Positions 6,936 through 15,655 of a stretch of DNA of 34,773 nt are shown here, one piece after another; positions within the stretch are counted from its first letter, which is position 1, and every line of letters starts with the position of its first letter. The notes below the pieces were generated by a model. It was not told the DNA's origin. It worked only from the letters and a program-made list of their open reading frames with translations, and did no database searches. Position numbers and translations under genes: made by a program. Source of the DNA: a candidate division KSB1 bacterium (GTDB lineage: Bacteria > Zhuqueibacterota > JdFR-76 > DREG01); assembly GCA_022566355.1 (NCBI GenBank), contig JADFJB010000041.1:1-34773 (forward strand), read 5' to 3'.

Positions 6936-7967
6936 TTGTTAGTCGATCCTTTAATTTCATTATTCATTATGGCCATTGTTATATTTCTGTTGGTGATTCT
7001 TTTTTGGTCTGATCGTGGACTATTCTGGAAATGGCAGCGTAATAGAAAAGTCACAAAACGTGTTTTAATAGAAGACGCCTTGAAGCATGTGTACGATCAA
7101 GAGTATAAACAGTTGATTTGTACGTTACAAAGCATCTCGGGAAAATTATCCATATCTGGAGATCAAACCGCAAAATTGATGAGTCGTTTGGAAGCTTTAG
7201 GATTAGTCAAAACCCAGAGTGAAGGCTTTATTCTAACGACTGAAGGCCGAACATATGCATTACGAATGATACGAACCCACCGCTTGTGGGAAAGGTATTT
7301 TGCGGATGAAACCGGAATGCCTGAAACCGAATGGCACAGAAAAGCCGAAGAATTAGAACATAAACTGTCCCGTGATGAAATCGAAACGCTCGCAGCTACT
7401 GTGGGACATCCCAGCTACGATCCTCATGGCGATCCGATTCCAACGAATTCAGGACACTTGCCTGCCAAACGAGGCGTACCTCTGGTAGATCTGGGTGAAA
7501 GCGAATTTGCCCGCATTATCCATATCGAAGATGAACCCAAGGAACTGTACGCACAATTGGTAGCGATGGGTTTGCAACTGGGAATGCAGATCCAAATGTT
7601 GGAAAAAACACCGCAACGGGTTTCTTTTGTCGCAGATGGTGTTGAAAATGTCCTGGCTCCGGTTTTGGCTGCTAATGTAACGGTGGAACCTTTACCGAAA
7701 GACCAGGAAGTTGAAGGACCTTTCGATTCCCTGGTATCCCTGGATGTTGGTCAAAAAGGCGAAGTGATCGGCATCTCAAAAGCTTGCCGCGGTCTACAGC
7801 GTCGCCGCATGATGGACCTGGGGATAATCCCGGGTACCGTCATTGAAGTTGAAATGAGAAGCGCTAGCGGTGATCCAACCAGTTACAATATTCGAGATGC
7901 ATCCATTGCATTACGCAACACTCATGCAGAATTAATCCATATCAAGCGATTAGAGGAGAAAAATTGA
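6936..7967 (+). CDS. Membrane-anchored DtxR-like protein with additional FeoA domain
   Basis: TTG at 6936 is the chosen start because AGAAAGGA lies about 7 bases upstream. A longer frame with TTG at 6912 has no such site. The 343-residue product begins with a transmembrane helix (about residues 5-24) and a basic stretch (WKWQRNRK). A DtxR-type winged helix (about 42-105) and metal/dimerisation region follow, with His115, Glu119, His134, Glu138, Glu141 and His142 aligned to the first regulator, and Asp47 aligned to its Asp8. Next come an SH3-like domain (about 190-250) and a separate FeoA-type domain (about 265-335, GLQRRRMMDLGIIPG). FeoA is normally a small free protein assisting FeoB, and no free feoA exists here. 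A role as tethered metal sensor or FeoB partner is inferred. DNA binding from the membrane is uncertain. Confidence 0.82.
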   Translation: MLVDPLISLFIMAIVIFLLVILFWSDRGLFWKWQRNRKVTKRVLIEDALKHVYDQEYKQLICTLQSISGKLSISGDQTAKLMSRLEALGLVKTQSEGFILTTEGRTYALRMIRTHRLWERYFADETGMPETEWHRKAEELEHKLSRDEIETLAATVGHPSYDPHGDPIPTNSGHLPAKRGVPLVDLGESEFARIIHIEDEPKELYAQLVAMGLQLGMQIQMLEKTPQRVSFVADGVENVLAPVLAANVTVEPLPKDQEVEGPFDSLVSLDVGQKGEVIGISKACRGLQRRRMMDLGIIPGTVIEVEMRSASGDPTSYNIRDASIALRNTHAELIHIKRLEEKN

Positions 7968-8783
7968 ATGTCTAAGAATAACCACCAGGGCTGTGAAACC
8001 TGTCCGGTCCACAATGTTGGCAATCTCACCAAATTAGGTGTGAATATGAAATCCTGGGATTATGTGGTTGCTTTGGCGGGTAACCCGAATACCGGAAAAA
8101 GCACAGTTTTTAACAGTCTTACCGGCTTACATCAACATACTGGCAATTGGCCGGGAAAAACCGTAGTCAGGGCTGAAGGTGGATTTGTTTATGGTGAAAA
8201 GCGTTACAAAATTGTCGATCTGCCCGGTACATATTCCCTGCTTTCAACCAGCACGGATGAAGAAGTGGCGCGAGATTTTATTCTGTTCGGAAAACCGGAT
8301 GTTACCGTGATTGTTGTGGATGCCACGCGACTCGAACGCAATCTTAACTTGGTGCTGCAGGTCCTCGAGATCACGGATCGTGCGGTTGTATGTGTGAACC
8401 TCATAGATGAAGCGAAACGTCATAAATTACAGATCGATGATCAGAAGCTGGTTAAACAGTTGGGCGTCCCGGTGGTTCCCACGAGTGCTCGGTCTGGTCA
8501 AGGCATACCCGAGCTATTAAAAGCAATAAGCGAAGTGTCCACAGGGACATTTGTCTGTAACCCCCATCGCATTGAGAGTGGTTCGAAAGAGTTGAAGCGT
8601 GCAATCAACCAGCTCACTGGAAAAATTGAAAGCAGATTTCCGGGTTTAATCAATGCTCGCTGGGTTTCCTTGCGGCTTCTGGAGGGAGACGTGCGCATGA
8701 TCGAAGCGGTGCGCACCGGGGAACTGGGTGAATTGATTAAGCCGGTAGAAGTAGAAACCATTTTTGCAGTGGGGGCAGCGTAA
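7968..8783 (+). CDS. feoB: FeoB GTPase domain protein (split FeoB, N-terminal part)
   Basis: The 271-residue product is the cytosolic G-protein domain of the ferrous iron transporter FeoB. All G motifs are readable: GNPNTGKST (38-46), the G2 region [13 protein letters not shown] (84-87), NLID (144-147) and SAR (173-175). A helical tail resembling the FeoB GDI region follows. The protein then stops, where FeoB normally continues into its membrane region. The N-terminus adds a small Cys/His-containing segment, CETCPVH, which is not part of the usual core. The start ATG follows the previous stop directly, with AGAGGAGAA as ribosome-binding site. The next gene supplies the membrane part and overlaps by one base (TAATG), so the halves are almost certainly co-translated and assemble. 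Confidence 0.93.
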   Translation: MSKNNHQGCETCPVHNVGNLTKLGVNMKSWDYVVALAGNPNTGKSTVFNSLTGLHQHTGNWPGKTVVRAEGGFVYGEKRYKIVDLPGTYSLLSTSTDEEVARDFILFGKPDVTVIVVDATRLERNLNLVLQVLEITDRAVVCVNLIDEAKRHKLQIDDQKLVKQLGVPVVPTSARSGQGIPELLKAISEVSTGTFVCNPHRIESGSKELKRAINQLTGKIESRFPGLINARWVSLRLLEGDVRMIEAVRTGELGELIKPVEVETIFAVGAA

Positions 8784-10216
8784 TGAATCAAATACATCAG
8801 CCAAACGAAGCCATACTCGCCGAAGCCAATAGCCTGCGCTGGGAATTGGGAGAGAATTTGCATGATTCTGTCATCGAATCGATCTACCAGGATGCCGCCA
8901 AGATTGCAGACCAGGTTGTGACAAAAACAGGCGAGAAGCTGAAATTCAACTGGGAGCGAACTCTCGACAACCTGCTCACCAGCCGCCTAACCGGATTCCC
9001 AATCATGCTGTTATTGCTAACTGCTGTTTTCTGGATTACGATTGCCGGTGCGAATGTGCCTTCCAAGATGTTGGCCGTCCTTTTGATCGATAACTTCCAT
9101 CCGGTGCTGAAAAGTCTGGCTGCCGGCATCGGCATGCCCTGGTGGCTGGATGGACTTCTGATCGACGGCACCTACTTGGCCGGGGCCTGGGTGGTCAGCG
9201 TCATGCTGCCGCCGATGGCCATATTCTTTCCGTTGTTCACATTACTGGAAGATTTCGGCTACCTGCCTCGGGTGGTTTTTAATCTCGACAATCTGTTCAA
9301 GAAAGCCGGAGCACATGGCAAGCAGGCTTTAACGATGTCCATGGGATATGGCTGCAATGCGGCAGGCATTATCGCCACAAGAATCATCGATAGTCCCAGA
9401 GAGCGCTTAATTGCCATCATCACCAATAATTTTGCCCTGTGCAACGGCCGCTGGCCGACCCAGATTCTGATCGCTACCCTGTTTATCGGAGTGTTGGCGC
9501 CGACGGGACTCGCCAGCCTGGTTTCGGCATCCGCCGTGGTAAGCATTGCCGTTCTGGGAATATTTCTGACCTTTGTCACTTCGTGGTTTTTGTCCCGAAC
9601 CATGCTGAAGGGCGAAGCATCATCTTTCAGCCTGGAGCTTCCGCCGTACCGGCCGCCGCGAATCTTGCGTACATTATACACATCCCTAATCGATAGAACC
9701 ATTATCGTGCTCTGGCGGGCGGTGGTTTTCGCCGTGCCGGCGGGGGCGGTCATTTGGCTTCTTTCGAATATTCAGGTAGCCGACGTCAGCCTTGCGGAAC
9801 ACATCATGAGTTTTATGGACCCCTTCGGCATCTTAATAGGGCTGAACGGCGTGATCCTGCTCGCCTATATCGTTGCCATTCCCGCGAATGAAATCGTCAT
9901 TCCTACCATACTCATGTTAACAGTATTGGGCGCCAAACAACTCTCTGGTTTCGGCGCAGGAGACGGCGTTATGTTTGAGTTAAATGATATGGATGCTTAT
10001 ATGTCGGTGTTAAAGGCAGGCGGCTGGACTTTGTTAACTGCCGTCAATCTAATGTTGTTCAGCCTTTTGCATAATCCTTGCTCCACTACGTTATACACAA
10101 TCTATAAGGAAACCGGCAGCAAAAAATGGACTGCGGTTTCTGCTCTTCTTCCTGTAGTCATGGGATTAGCTTTGTGCTTTATAGTAGCCCAGGTATGGAG
10201 GTTGGTAGCGGGATAA
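8783..10216 (+). CDS. feoB: FeoB membrane permease protein (split FeoB, C-terminal part)
   Basis: The 477-residue protein is the integral membrane part of FeoB. It opens with the helical linker normally joining GTPase and channel, then enters the first membrane helix near residue 70. Family motifs are present: [22 protein letters not shown] (FeoB Gate motif with the conserved Cys), and [17 protein letters not shown] near the C-terminus. About 8-10 membrane segments are apparent. Together with the GTPase protein the length is 748 residues, matching a normal single-chain FeoB, so the split removes nothing obvious. The ATG overlaps the preceding stop. Ferrous iron import across the cytoplasmic membrane is the expected role. 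No feoC was seen. Confidence 0.93.
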   Translation: MNQIHQPNEAILAEANSLRWELGENLHDSVIESIYQDAAKIADQVVTKTGEKLKFNWERTLDNLLTSRLTGFPIMLLLLTAVFWITIAGANVPSKMLAVLLIDNFHPVLKSLAAGIGMPWWLDGLLIDGTYLAGAWVVSVMLPPMAIFFPLFTLLEDFGYLPRVVFNLDNLFKKAGAHGKQALTMSMGYGCNAAGIIATRIIDSPRERLIAIITNNFALCNGRWPTQILIATLFIGVLAPTGLASLVSASAVVSIAVLGIFLTFVTSWFLSRTMLKGEASSFSLELPPYRPPRILRTLYTSLIDRTIIVLWRAVVFAVPAGAVIWLLSNIQVADVSLAEHIMSFMDPFGILIGLNGVILLAYIVAIPANEIVIPTILMLTVLGAKQLSGFGAGDGVMFELNDMDAYMSVLKAGGWTLLTAVNLMLFSLLHNPCSTTLYTIYKETGSKKWTAVSALLPVVMGLALCFIVAQVWRLVAG

Positions 10217-10406
10217 CGGATTCGCGATTAAAATGACAATTATAACCGGCCGTCCTTCATATTGATTAACCGACAGGTGGACCTTCATTAACATTAGGGA
10301 CAGTTACTCTCCGACAATTTCATTGAGATATTTATTTAGTTTATTATACATATCATTTGCCATATTATAATATTGCACATTGTTAGCGATTCTGATATAT
10401 TAGATC

Positions 10407-10701
10407 ATGGAAAACAAAGTGACTTTTGAATGAGGATGATAGTAAAAACGAACAAAATATAAAAACACACAACGTTTCATTTTATGAAGCACAAAAAGAT
10501 TTTGCGGACACAAATCGTATTATTTTAACAGATGAAACACATAGTCAAAGCGAAGCTAAGTATTATTGTATTGGAAAAGTCACAGATGGTAGAGTAACTA
10601 TACGATTTACTTATCGAAATGAAATAATTAGAATAATTGGAGCAGGTTATTGGAGGAAAGGGAAAAAAATATATGAAGAAGAAAATAAAATATACGAATG
10701 A
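10407..10701 (+). pseudogene. brnT: BrnT-type toxin gene with a one-base frameshift near its start
   Basis: The downstream frame (from TTG 10426) encodes about 90 residues with BrnT hallmarks: NIKTHNVSFYEAQKDF, then RIIGAGYWRKGKKIYEE, matching the family KHGVSFEEA and RIISAR..RRxYEE regions. BrnT proteins normally begin with FEWD. That beginning is found in the other frame: ATG 10407 reads MENKVTFE and then hits TGA at 10431. Removing one base at 10433 gives FEWDDSKNEQN and joins both parts. So the gene is either inactivated by a single-base insertion, rescued by a TTG start lacking the FEWD strand, or affected by a sequencing error. BrnT is an RNase toxin of type II systems. The antitoxin gene overlaps its 3' end. 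Confidence 0.75.
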
Positions 10702-10912
10702 AACTATGGACAATGTAAGAGTAGTATCAGACTTTTTGCCCTCTCCGGAGCAATTGGCATTTAAGCAAGAGACTGTTAAAATTACTATCACTTTGACCAA
10801 AAACAGTGTGGAGTATTTTAAAAGCATCGCCTCCAAATACAATACTCAATACCAAAAAATGATTCGTGGATTATTAGACGAATATGTAAATAAACATAAA
10901 CAGGCACCATAA
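10673..10912 (+). CDS. brnA: BrnA-type antitoxin
   Basis: The 79-residue protein follows and overlaps the BrnT-like toxin by 29 bases, the order known for brnTA. ATG 10673 is chosen because GGAGGAAAGGG lies about 10 bases upstream. The C-terminal half, VKITITLTKNSVEYFKS followed by YQKMIRGLLDEYV, fits a ribbon-helix-helix DNA-binding domain as in BrnA, which neutralises the toxin and autorepresses the operon. The N-terminal half is lysine-rich and probably the toxin-binding segment. The frame is intact although the toxin frame is shifted, a common state for decaying toxin loci. Confidence 0.75.
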   Translation: MKKKIKYTNETMDNVRVVSDFLPSPEQLAFKQETVKITITLTKNSVEYFKSIASKYNTQYQKMIRGLLDEYVNKHKQAP

Positions 10913-11818
10913 CTTGGATTTAAAATTCCAAAAAACAAATCCCAAATATCAAAAAAATCACAAAAAGAATCGCCACAGACCTTCCCAGCGCGGCCTTGGG
11001 CCGCAACCAAATACCAACCATATTGGATAGTACAGACTATCGATATAGAGGAGAATACCATGGAGCAATTTCTTACTCGTCATAAAAAAAGTATATAAGC
11101 GGCGTTCTTTCTGGTTTTGATCGCGTTCTTTTTCGTGGGACGTTACGCTCGATCAGCCATGTTGAGGGGATGAGCTTGTTTCTTTCATGTCGAGACGTAG
11201 CATGTGTCTTGTTAGTCACTCCTACAATCACAAACAAATTGGAGAGCAGCTGTTATTTTTAGCCATTATTGATCGTTGCTTTTAAATATTTACTTATTCT
11301 ATCCTTGTTGGAAATCAAACTTGAAAGCTGCTTTTCAGAAACATCACTGAATCGAGCTAAACTTTCCTGTTTATGGAAGTTTGGTCCTCGAAAACAGCTA
11401 CTGATTTATAGTCAATTCCCCATTTTCGTATTGATGAAGATTTATTGTTACATCTCTGCATTTGTCATCACTACTAACTGCGAAAATCAGTAGTAGTGTT
11501 TCCATACTGTTTACTCAACAGGATAACTTTTTTGGGGATCATAATTTTGAAAATGATAATCGAGCTAATACATGGCTTGAATTTTATTGAACATTGAATA
11601 CTGATTTATTGTATTAAAGTGGATGGAATTGATATTCTATTTCCATTTTAAGTTCCATTATACAAGATCTTTAAAGCGCAAATTAATTATATTTAATCTT
11701 AAAGATGATTATGTCTATATATAGATGCTTTAGAATTGAAATTCATAGGGAAGTTTCGTAACTTTTCACAATCAAAATAATCATGAATTCTTCAAGCTAA
11801 TTATCAGAAGGAACAACC
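10913..11818. other. Long low-information intergenic region
   Basis: This 906-base stretch has no convincing intact gene. At 10919-10976 it carries an A-rich phrase (AATTCCAAAAAACAAATCCC) of a type also seen near 21.6 and, inverted, 27.7 kb. At 11060-11173 there is a possible gene-start remnant, listed separately. The frame at 11269-11493 shows no family-like features. The distal part is AT-rich and must contain the promoter of the propeller cluster, but no strong match was found. Confidence 0.5.
11060..11173 (+). pseudogene. Possible remnant of a membrane-anchored protein start
   Basis: A good ribosome-binding site (GAGGAGAA, 11048-11055) precedes ATG 11060. The frame reads MEQFLTRHKKSI, then a TAA at 11096, then continues in the same frame as AAFFLVLIAFFFVGRYARS before stopping at 11173. 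A basic N-terminus followed by a single hydrophobic helix is the typical start of a membrane-fusion or other inner-membrane anchored protein. The internal stop and the lack of a downstream body suggest a dead fragment. The parent family cannot be named. Confidence 0.3.
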
Positions 11819-14035
11819 ATGCGAACCAAGCTTCTTTTCTTCATATTAACCCTAATTTTGCTTTTAGGATTCACTCAATCGACTATAGCTTCCGACTGGC
11901 CGAGTTGGCGCGGACCAACCATGAACGGCGTCTCTCCTGAAACCGGCTTGATTTCAAACTGGTCTGTGGATGGTGAAAATCTAATATGGCGTGCTGATTT
12001 CATTAGCCGCTCTACACCGATAGTAATGAATGGCAAAGTTTATGTTTTTGGCAGAAGTGGAAATGGAATTACCAAACAAGAACGTGTTGCCTGTTTCGAT
12101 GCTGAAAACGGCAAATTACTTTGGGAACATCATCATAATGTTTATAATACTGCGGTGCCTCACAAACGAGTCGCTTGGTCTAGTATGGCAGGAGACCCGG
12201 AAACCGGAAATGTATATGTTATTGGAGGTGGCGGACTTTTTTATTGCTTTAGCGAAAACGGAAAAGTTCTTTGGCATCGGAAGATGATCGATGAATTTAA
12301 TGTCCGCACAGGTTATGGCGGCCGTACGGTATCTCCAATCGTAGATGAAGATCTTGTAATTATTGCATTCGTTAGCTCAAGTTGGGGCAGCCATGCACCA
12401 CCATTTATGAGGTATTATGCATTTGATAAACGAACAGGAGAGGTTAGATGGGTCTCCGCACCAGGAGGAAGATTTACCAATCCGAATGTTTACTCCACTC
12501 CGGTTGTCGCTAACATTAATGGAGAACGTCTTTTAATCAGTGGCAATGCCGATGGGGGTGTTTATGCCATGAAAGTTCGTACTGGCGAGAAAGTCTGGCA
12601 GTATAAATTCAGTAAACGTGGATTACACTCATCTGTAATTGTTGATGGCAATATTGTTTTTGCCGCACATGGAGAAGAGAATTTTGATACTCCTGTTATG
12701 GGAAGAGTTGTTGCAATTGATGCTACTGGTAAGGGTGACATAACCAAAACCCATGAGATCTGGCGTATCGATGGGATGGAAGTTGGTTTTACCTCTCTGC
12801 TGTTGAATGATGGCCGATTGTACTTCGTTGATAATTCAGCCAATTTGTTTGCCGTTGATGCGAAAACAGGTAAAGAAATATGGGATATTAATTTAGGAAC
12901 GGTTGGCAAAGCTTCGCCGGTTTGGGCAGATAACAAAATATTCTATCCTGAGGTGAATGGTAGATTCCGTATTTTAGAACCTGGCCAGGAAGAATGTAAG
13001 ATACTGGATTCAGAAAATTTAACCATGCCAGATGGCCGTTACGCAGAGCTATATGGTTCTCCTGCAGTCGCTTATGGGCGCGTTTACTTTGCATCGGAAG
13101 AAGGGGTCTATTGTCTTGGAAATAAAAATACGAAGTTTACTTCAACATCACCCAAAATGCCTAAAACTGAGTGGCAAGCTCCTAAAAATTCGGAAGCCGC
13201 TTATATACAAGTTGTGCCTGCAGATGTATTTTTGTATTCAGGAAATAAAAACGAATTTAAAGTAAGAGCTTACGATGATAAAAGAAGGTTTATAAAAGAG
13301 GTTGAAGCAACCTGGAGTTTGAAAGGTTTGGGAGGATCGATAAACAACAAAGGGGAATATATGCCAGCATCAAAATCAATGGGTTTGGTAGGTTTTGTTG
13401 AAGCAACTTATAACGACTTAAAAAGTCAAGCAAGAGTTAGGTTGTTTTCGAAATTACCATGGTCACTAGATTTCGAATCCATCGATGTGGATAAGAATCC
13501 AGCTTATTGGCTTGGCGCTGGAAGCGCTCGGTCTCCGGCGACAAAGTTTATTGTGAAAGATCTAAATGGCAATAAAGTCCTCAACAAACCAGTCTCTGTG
13601 AGAGGTCTCCAAAGAGGTATTATTTACATCGGCCCACCCGACTTGAGTAATTATACGATGCAGGTTGACGTTATGAGTGAAAAATTAAAAAGAAAGATAT
13701 CGGATATCGGTCTAATCAATAGTGGCTACACAATTGATTTAATGGGGACGAGACAAAAGATTGAAATCCGTTCATGGATGTCTGAAGTGAGAATGGCAAA
13801 AAATGTGACTTTCCGTTGGCAGCCGGACACCTGGTACACCATCAAGTTTTCAGTGGATGCAACGGGTGATAAAGCGATGGTAAAGGCAAAGGTATGGAAG
13901 AAGAGTGATCGTGAACCCAATGAATGGACCCTAAAAGTAGAAGATCCATTACCCATTCATAAAGGCGCCCCGGGGATGCACGCTTTTTCAAAAACAAATG
14001 TATATTTTGACAACTTAAAAATTATAAATAACTAA
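11819..14035 (+). CDS. Secreted PQQ-like beta-propeller protein with Ig-like and C-terminal beta-sandwich regions
   Basis: The 738-residue product has a signal peptide (1-24, cleavage near IAS-DW), then the phrase WPSWRGPTMNGVSPETG typical of PQQ-like/BamB-like propellers. Repeated blades (for example ACFDAENGKLLWE, YAFDKRTGEVRWV, FAVDAKTGKEIWD) run to about residue 435. An Ig-like region (about 460-545) and a beta-rich C-terminal domain (about 545-738), resembling concanavalin-like or 3-keto-disaccharide-hydrolase-type sandwiches, follow. It is therefore a large periplasmic or secreted protein. The blade motif alone does not prove PQQ binding, since many such proteins are scaffolds. It leads a cluster holding three more propellers, and the next gene begins 17 bases later. 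The start has AGAAGGA upstream. Substrate and partner are unknown. Confidence 0.85.
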   Translation: MRTKLLFFILTLILLLGFTQSTIASDWPSWRGPTMNGVSPETGLISNWSVDGENLIWRADFISRSTPIVMNGKVYVFGRSGNGITKQERVACFDAENGKLLWEHHHNVYNTAVPHKRVAWSSMAGDPETGNVYVIGGGGLFYCFSENGKVLWHRKMIDEFNVRTGYGGRTVSPIVDEDLVIIAFVSSSWGSHAPPFMRYYAFDKRTGEVRWVSAPGGRFTNPNVYSTPVVANINGERLLISGNADGGVYAMKVRTGEKVWQYKFSKRGLHSSVIVDGNIVFAAHGEENFDTPVMGRVVAIDATGKGDITKTHEIWRIDGMEVGFTSLLLNDGRLYFVDNSANLFAVDAKTGKEIWDINLGTVGKASPVWADNKIFYPEVNGRFRILEPGQEECKILDSENLTMPDGRYAELYGSPAVAYGRVYFASEEGVYCLGNKNTKFTSTSPKMPKTEWQAPKNSEAAYIQVVPADVFLYSGNKNEFKVRAYDDKRRFIKEVEATWSLKGLGGSINNKGEYMPASKSMGLVGFVEATYNDLKSQARVRLFSKLPWSLDFESIDVDKNPAYWLGAGSARSPATKFIVKDLNGNKVLNKPVSVRGLQRGIIYIGPPDLSNYTMQVDVMSEKLKRKISDIGLINSGYTIDLMGTRQKIEIRSWMSEVRMAKNVTFRWQPDTWYTIKFSVDATGDKAMVKAKVWKKSDREPNEWTLKVEDPLPIHKGAPGMHAFSKTNVYFDNLKIINN

Positions 14036-14052
14036 AAAAAGTGAGAAGAACT

Positions 14053-15498
14053 ATGCGAATGAAGACAGCTTTAATTCTCCTCTTAACCCTCTCTGGTTTA
14101 AGTTTAATGTCCTTAACAAGATCGAAAAATAACAATATTGCTATGTTTGGTCTTACGCCTAGCAGAAATATGGCCTCAGTTGAAACTGGGGTGGCTGAAA
14201 AGTGGGATGTGGATTCAGGTCAAAACATCCTTTGGAGCGCCAGCCTCGGTTCTCAAACTTATGCCGGGCCGGTTGTCTTTGGTGGTAAAGTGTATGTCGG
14301 AACAAACAATGAAAGTATGAAAAATCCGGATATAAAAGGTGATCACGGTAATATCCTAGCCTTCAATGCTTCGGATGGAAACTTTCTTTGGCAAGCAGCA
14401 CACACAAAACTCGCGGCAGGTCCGGTGCATGATTGGCCTCTACAAGGAGTATGTTCCACACCCGCAATTGAGGGCGACCGTATGTTTTATACATCTAACC
14501 GCGCTACCATTGTATGTATAGACACAGAAGGTTTTATGGATGGCGAGAATGATGGCCCTGTAAAAAATGAAAAACTGAATGGTAAAACAGATGCTGATAT
14601 TATCTGGGAATTTGACATGATAGGTGAACTGGATGTTTTTCCCCACAATCTTGCCGCATCATCTCCTCTTATCGTCGATGACCTGATTTACATCGTAACC
14701 GGTAATGGCGTCGATGAAGGCCATGTTAACCTGCCATCACCGTATGCGCCGAGTTTTATTGCATTGAATAAAAAAACAGGTGAATTGGTTTGGGAAAGCA
14801 ATGCCCCTGGCGAAGGTGTCGTACATGGCCAATGGGGCAATCCTTCATACGGTGTCATCGATGGAATACCGCAAGTTTTTTTCCCAGGAGGTGATGGATT
14901 TTTGTATTCGTTCGAACCTAAGACAGGTGAACTCATTTGGAAGTTTAATTGTAATCCTCCTGGTTCTGTCTGGGAATTGGGAGGCAGCGGTACAAAGAAT
15001 AATATAATTGCCTGCCCCGTAGTATATGACAATAAAATCTTTATTTCTGTGGGACAGGATCCGGAGCATGGCGAGGGTCCCGGACATCTTTATTGTATTG
15101 ATGCCACTATGAAAGGCGACGTGACAGATAAAGCTTTAGTGTGGCATGTCGGTGGTGAAGAGTATAACCGTAGTATCTCAACTGTCGCCATCCATGAAGG
15201 ACTTTTGTACGTCTCCGATTTAAGTGGCTTTGTGTACTGCTTTGATGTCAAAACCGGTGAAAAATATTGGACTTATGATACATTCGCCGCTATTTGGGGT
15301 TCTCCCATGTTCGTCGACGGTAAAATCTATATAGGTGATGAGGATGGCGATGTGGCTGTTTTAAAAGCAGGAAAAGAGATGAAGCTTCTCTATGAAACGA
15401 ATATGGGCAGCGCCGTATATACAACACCGCATATAAAAGATGGCATTCTTTACATCGCTACCAGAACGAGATTGTTTGCAATACAAGAAAAGAAATAA
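14053..15498 (+). CDS. Secreted PQQ-like beta-propeller protein
   Basis: ATG 14053 is preferred over an upstream in-frame GTG at 14041 because GTGAGAAG then acts as ribosome-binding site and the start matches the preceding paralogue (MRTK/MRMK). The 481-residue protein has a hydrophobic leader (about 5-20) and a propeller made of blades such as IALNKKTGELVWE, YSFEPKTGELIWK and YCFDVKTGEKYWT. Its N-terminal phrase GLTPSRNMASVETG is a variant of the WRGP motif of the other paralogues. It is about 75 percent propeller with no extra domain. It follows the first propeller closely and precedes a 14-bp inverted repeat that may end the transcript. Function is unknown. Alcohol-dehydrogenase-type PQQ enzymes have additional conserved residues that were not recognised here. 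Confidence 0.82.
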   Translation: MRMKTALILLLTLSGLSLMSLTRSKNNNIAMFGLTPSRNMASVETGVAEKWDVDSGQNILWSASLGSQTYAGPVVFGGKVYVGTNNESMKNPDIKGDHGNILAFNASDGNFLWQAAHTKLAAGPVHDWPLQGVCSTPAIEGDRMFYTSNRATIVCIDTEGFMDGENDGPVKNEKLNGKTDADIIWEFDMIGELDVFPHNLAASSPLIVDDLIYIVTGNGVDEGHVNLPSPYAPSFIALNKKTGELVWESNAPGEGVVHGQWGNPSYGVIDGIPQVFFPGGDGFLYSFEPKTGELIWKFNCNPPGSVWELGGSGTKNNIIACPVVYDNKIFISVGQDPEHGEGPGHLYCIDATMKGDVTDKALVWHVGGEEYNRSISTVAIHEGLLYVSDLSGFVYCFDVKTGEKYWTYDTFAAIWGSPMFVDGKIYIGDEDGDVAVLKAGKEMKLLYETNMGSAVYTTPHIKDGILYIATRTRLFAIQEKK

Positions 15499-15541
15499 AT
15501 TTCTATTAATTAACGTGGGCTCGACATATGGTTATTCATGG

Positions 15542-15590
15542 TTCGACTCCGCTCACCACGCTCAAATTAGCCAGCTTGAGCGGAGTCGAA
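15542..15590. terminator. Perfect 14-bp inverted repeat, possible terminator or REP element
   Basis: Arms TTCGACTCCGCTCA (15542-15555) and TGAGCGGAGTCGAA (15577-15590) are exactly complementary around a 21-base loop. The position, 44 bases after a stop codon, suits a terminator, but the loop is long and no T-run follows. The arm sequence resembles the REP-like spacers elsewhere in the window. Confidence 0.45.
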
Positions 15591-15655
15591 AGCTGGTTCA
15601 ATTGTAAACCTTCCGTTATTCATAATCATTATTAAAAATACGGTTGCTGTATAAT

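Noticed and set aside
9259-9753. 164-codon minus-strand open frame inside the FeoB membrane gene
   Set aside because: Fully antisense to well-conserved FeoB motifs; a composition shadow.
10290-10400. Short minus-strand frame ending MANDMYNKLNKYLNEIVGE
   Set aside because: It is only about 30 codons after a stop, without a ribosome-binding site. It could be a gene fragment, but nothing supports a family.
11269-11493. 74-codon plus-strand open frame starting with TTG
   Set aside because: No clear ribosome-binding site, no family-like pattern, and it lies in an AT-rich non-coding stretch.
11397-11496. Inverted repeat CTACTGATTT ... AAATCAGTAG
   Set aside because: Short arms with about 78 bases between and no further structure; chance is likely in AT-rich DNA, so no ncRNA is claimed.
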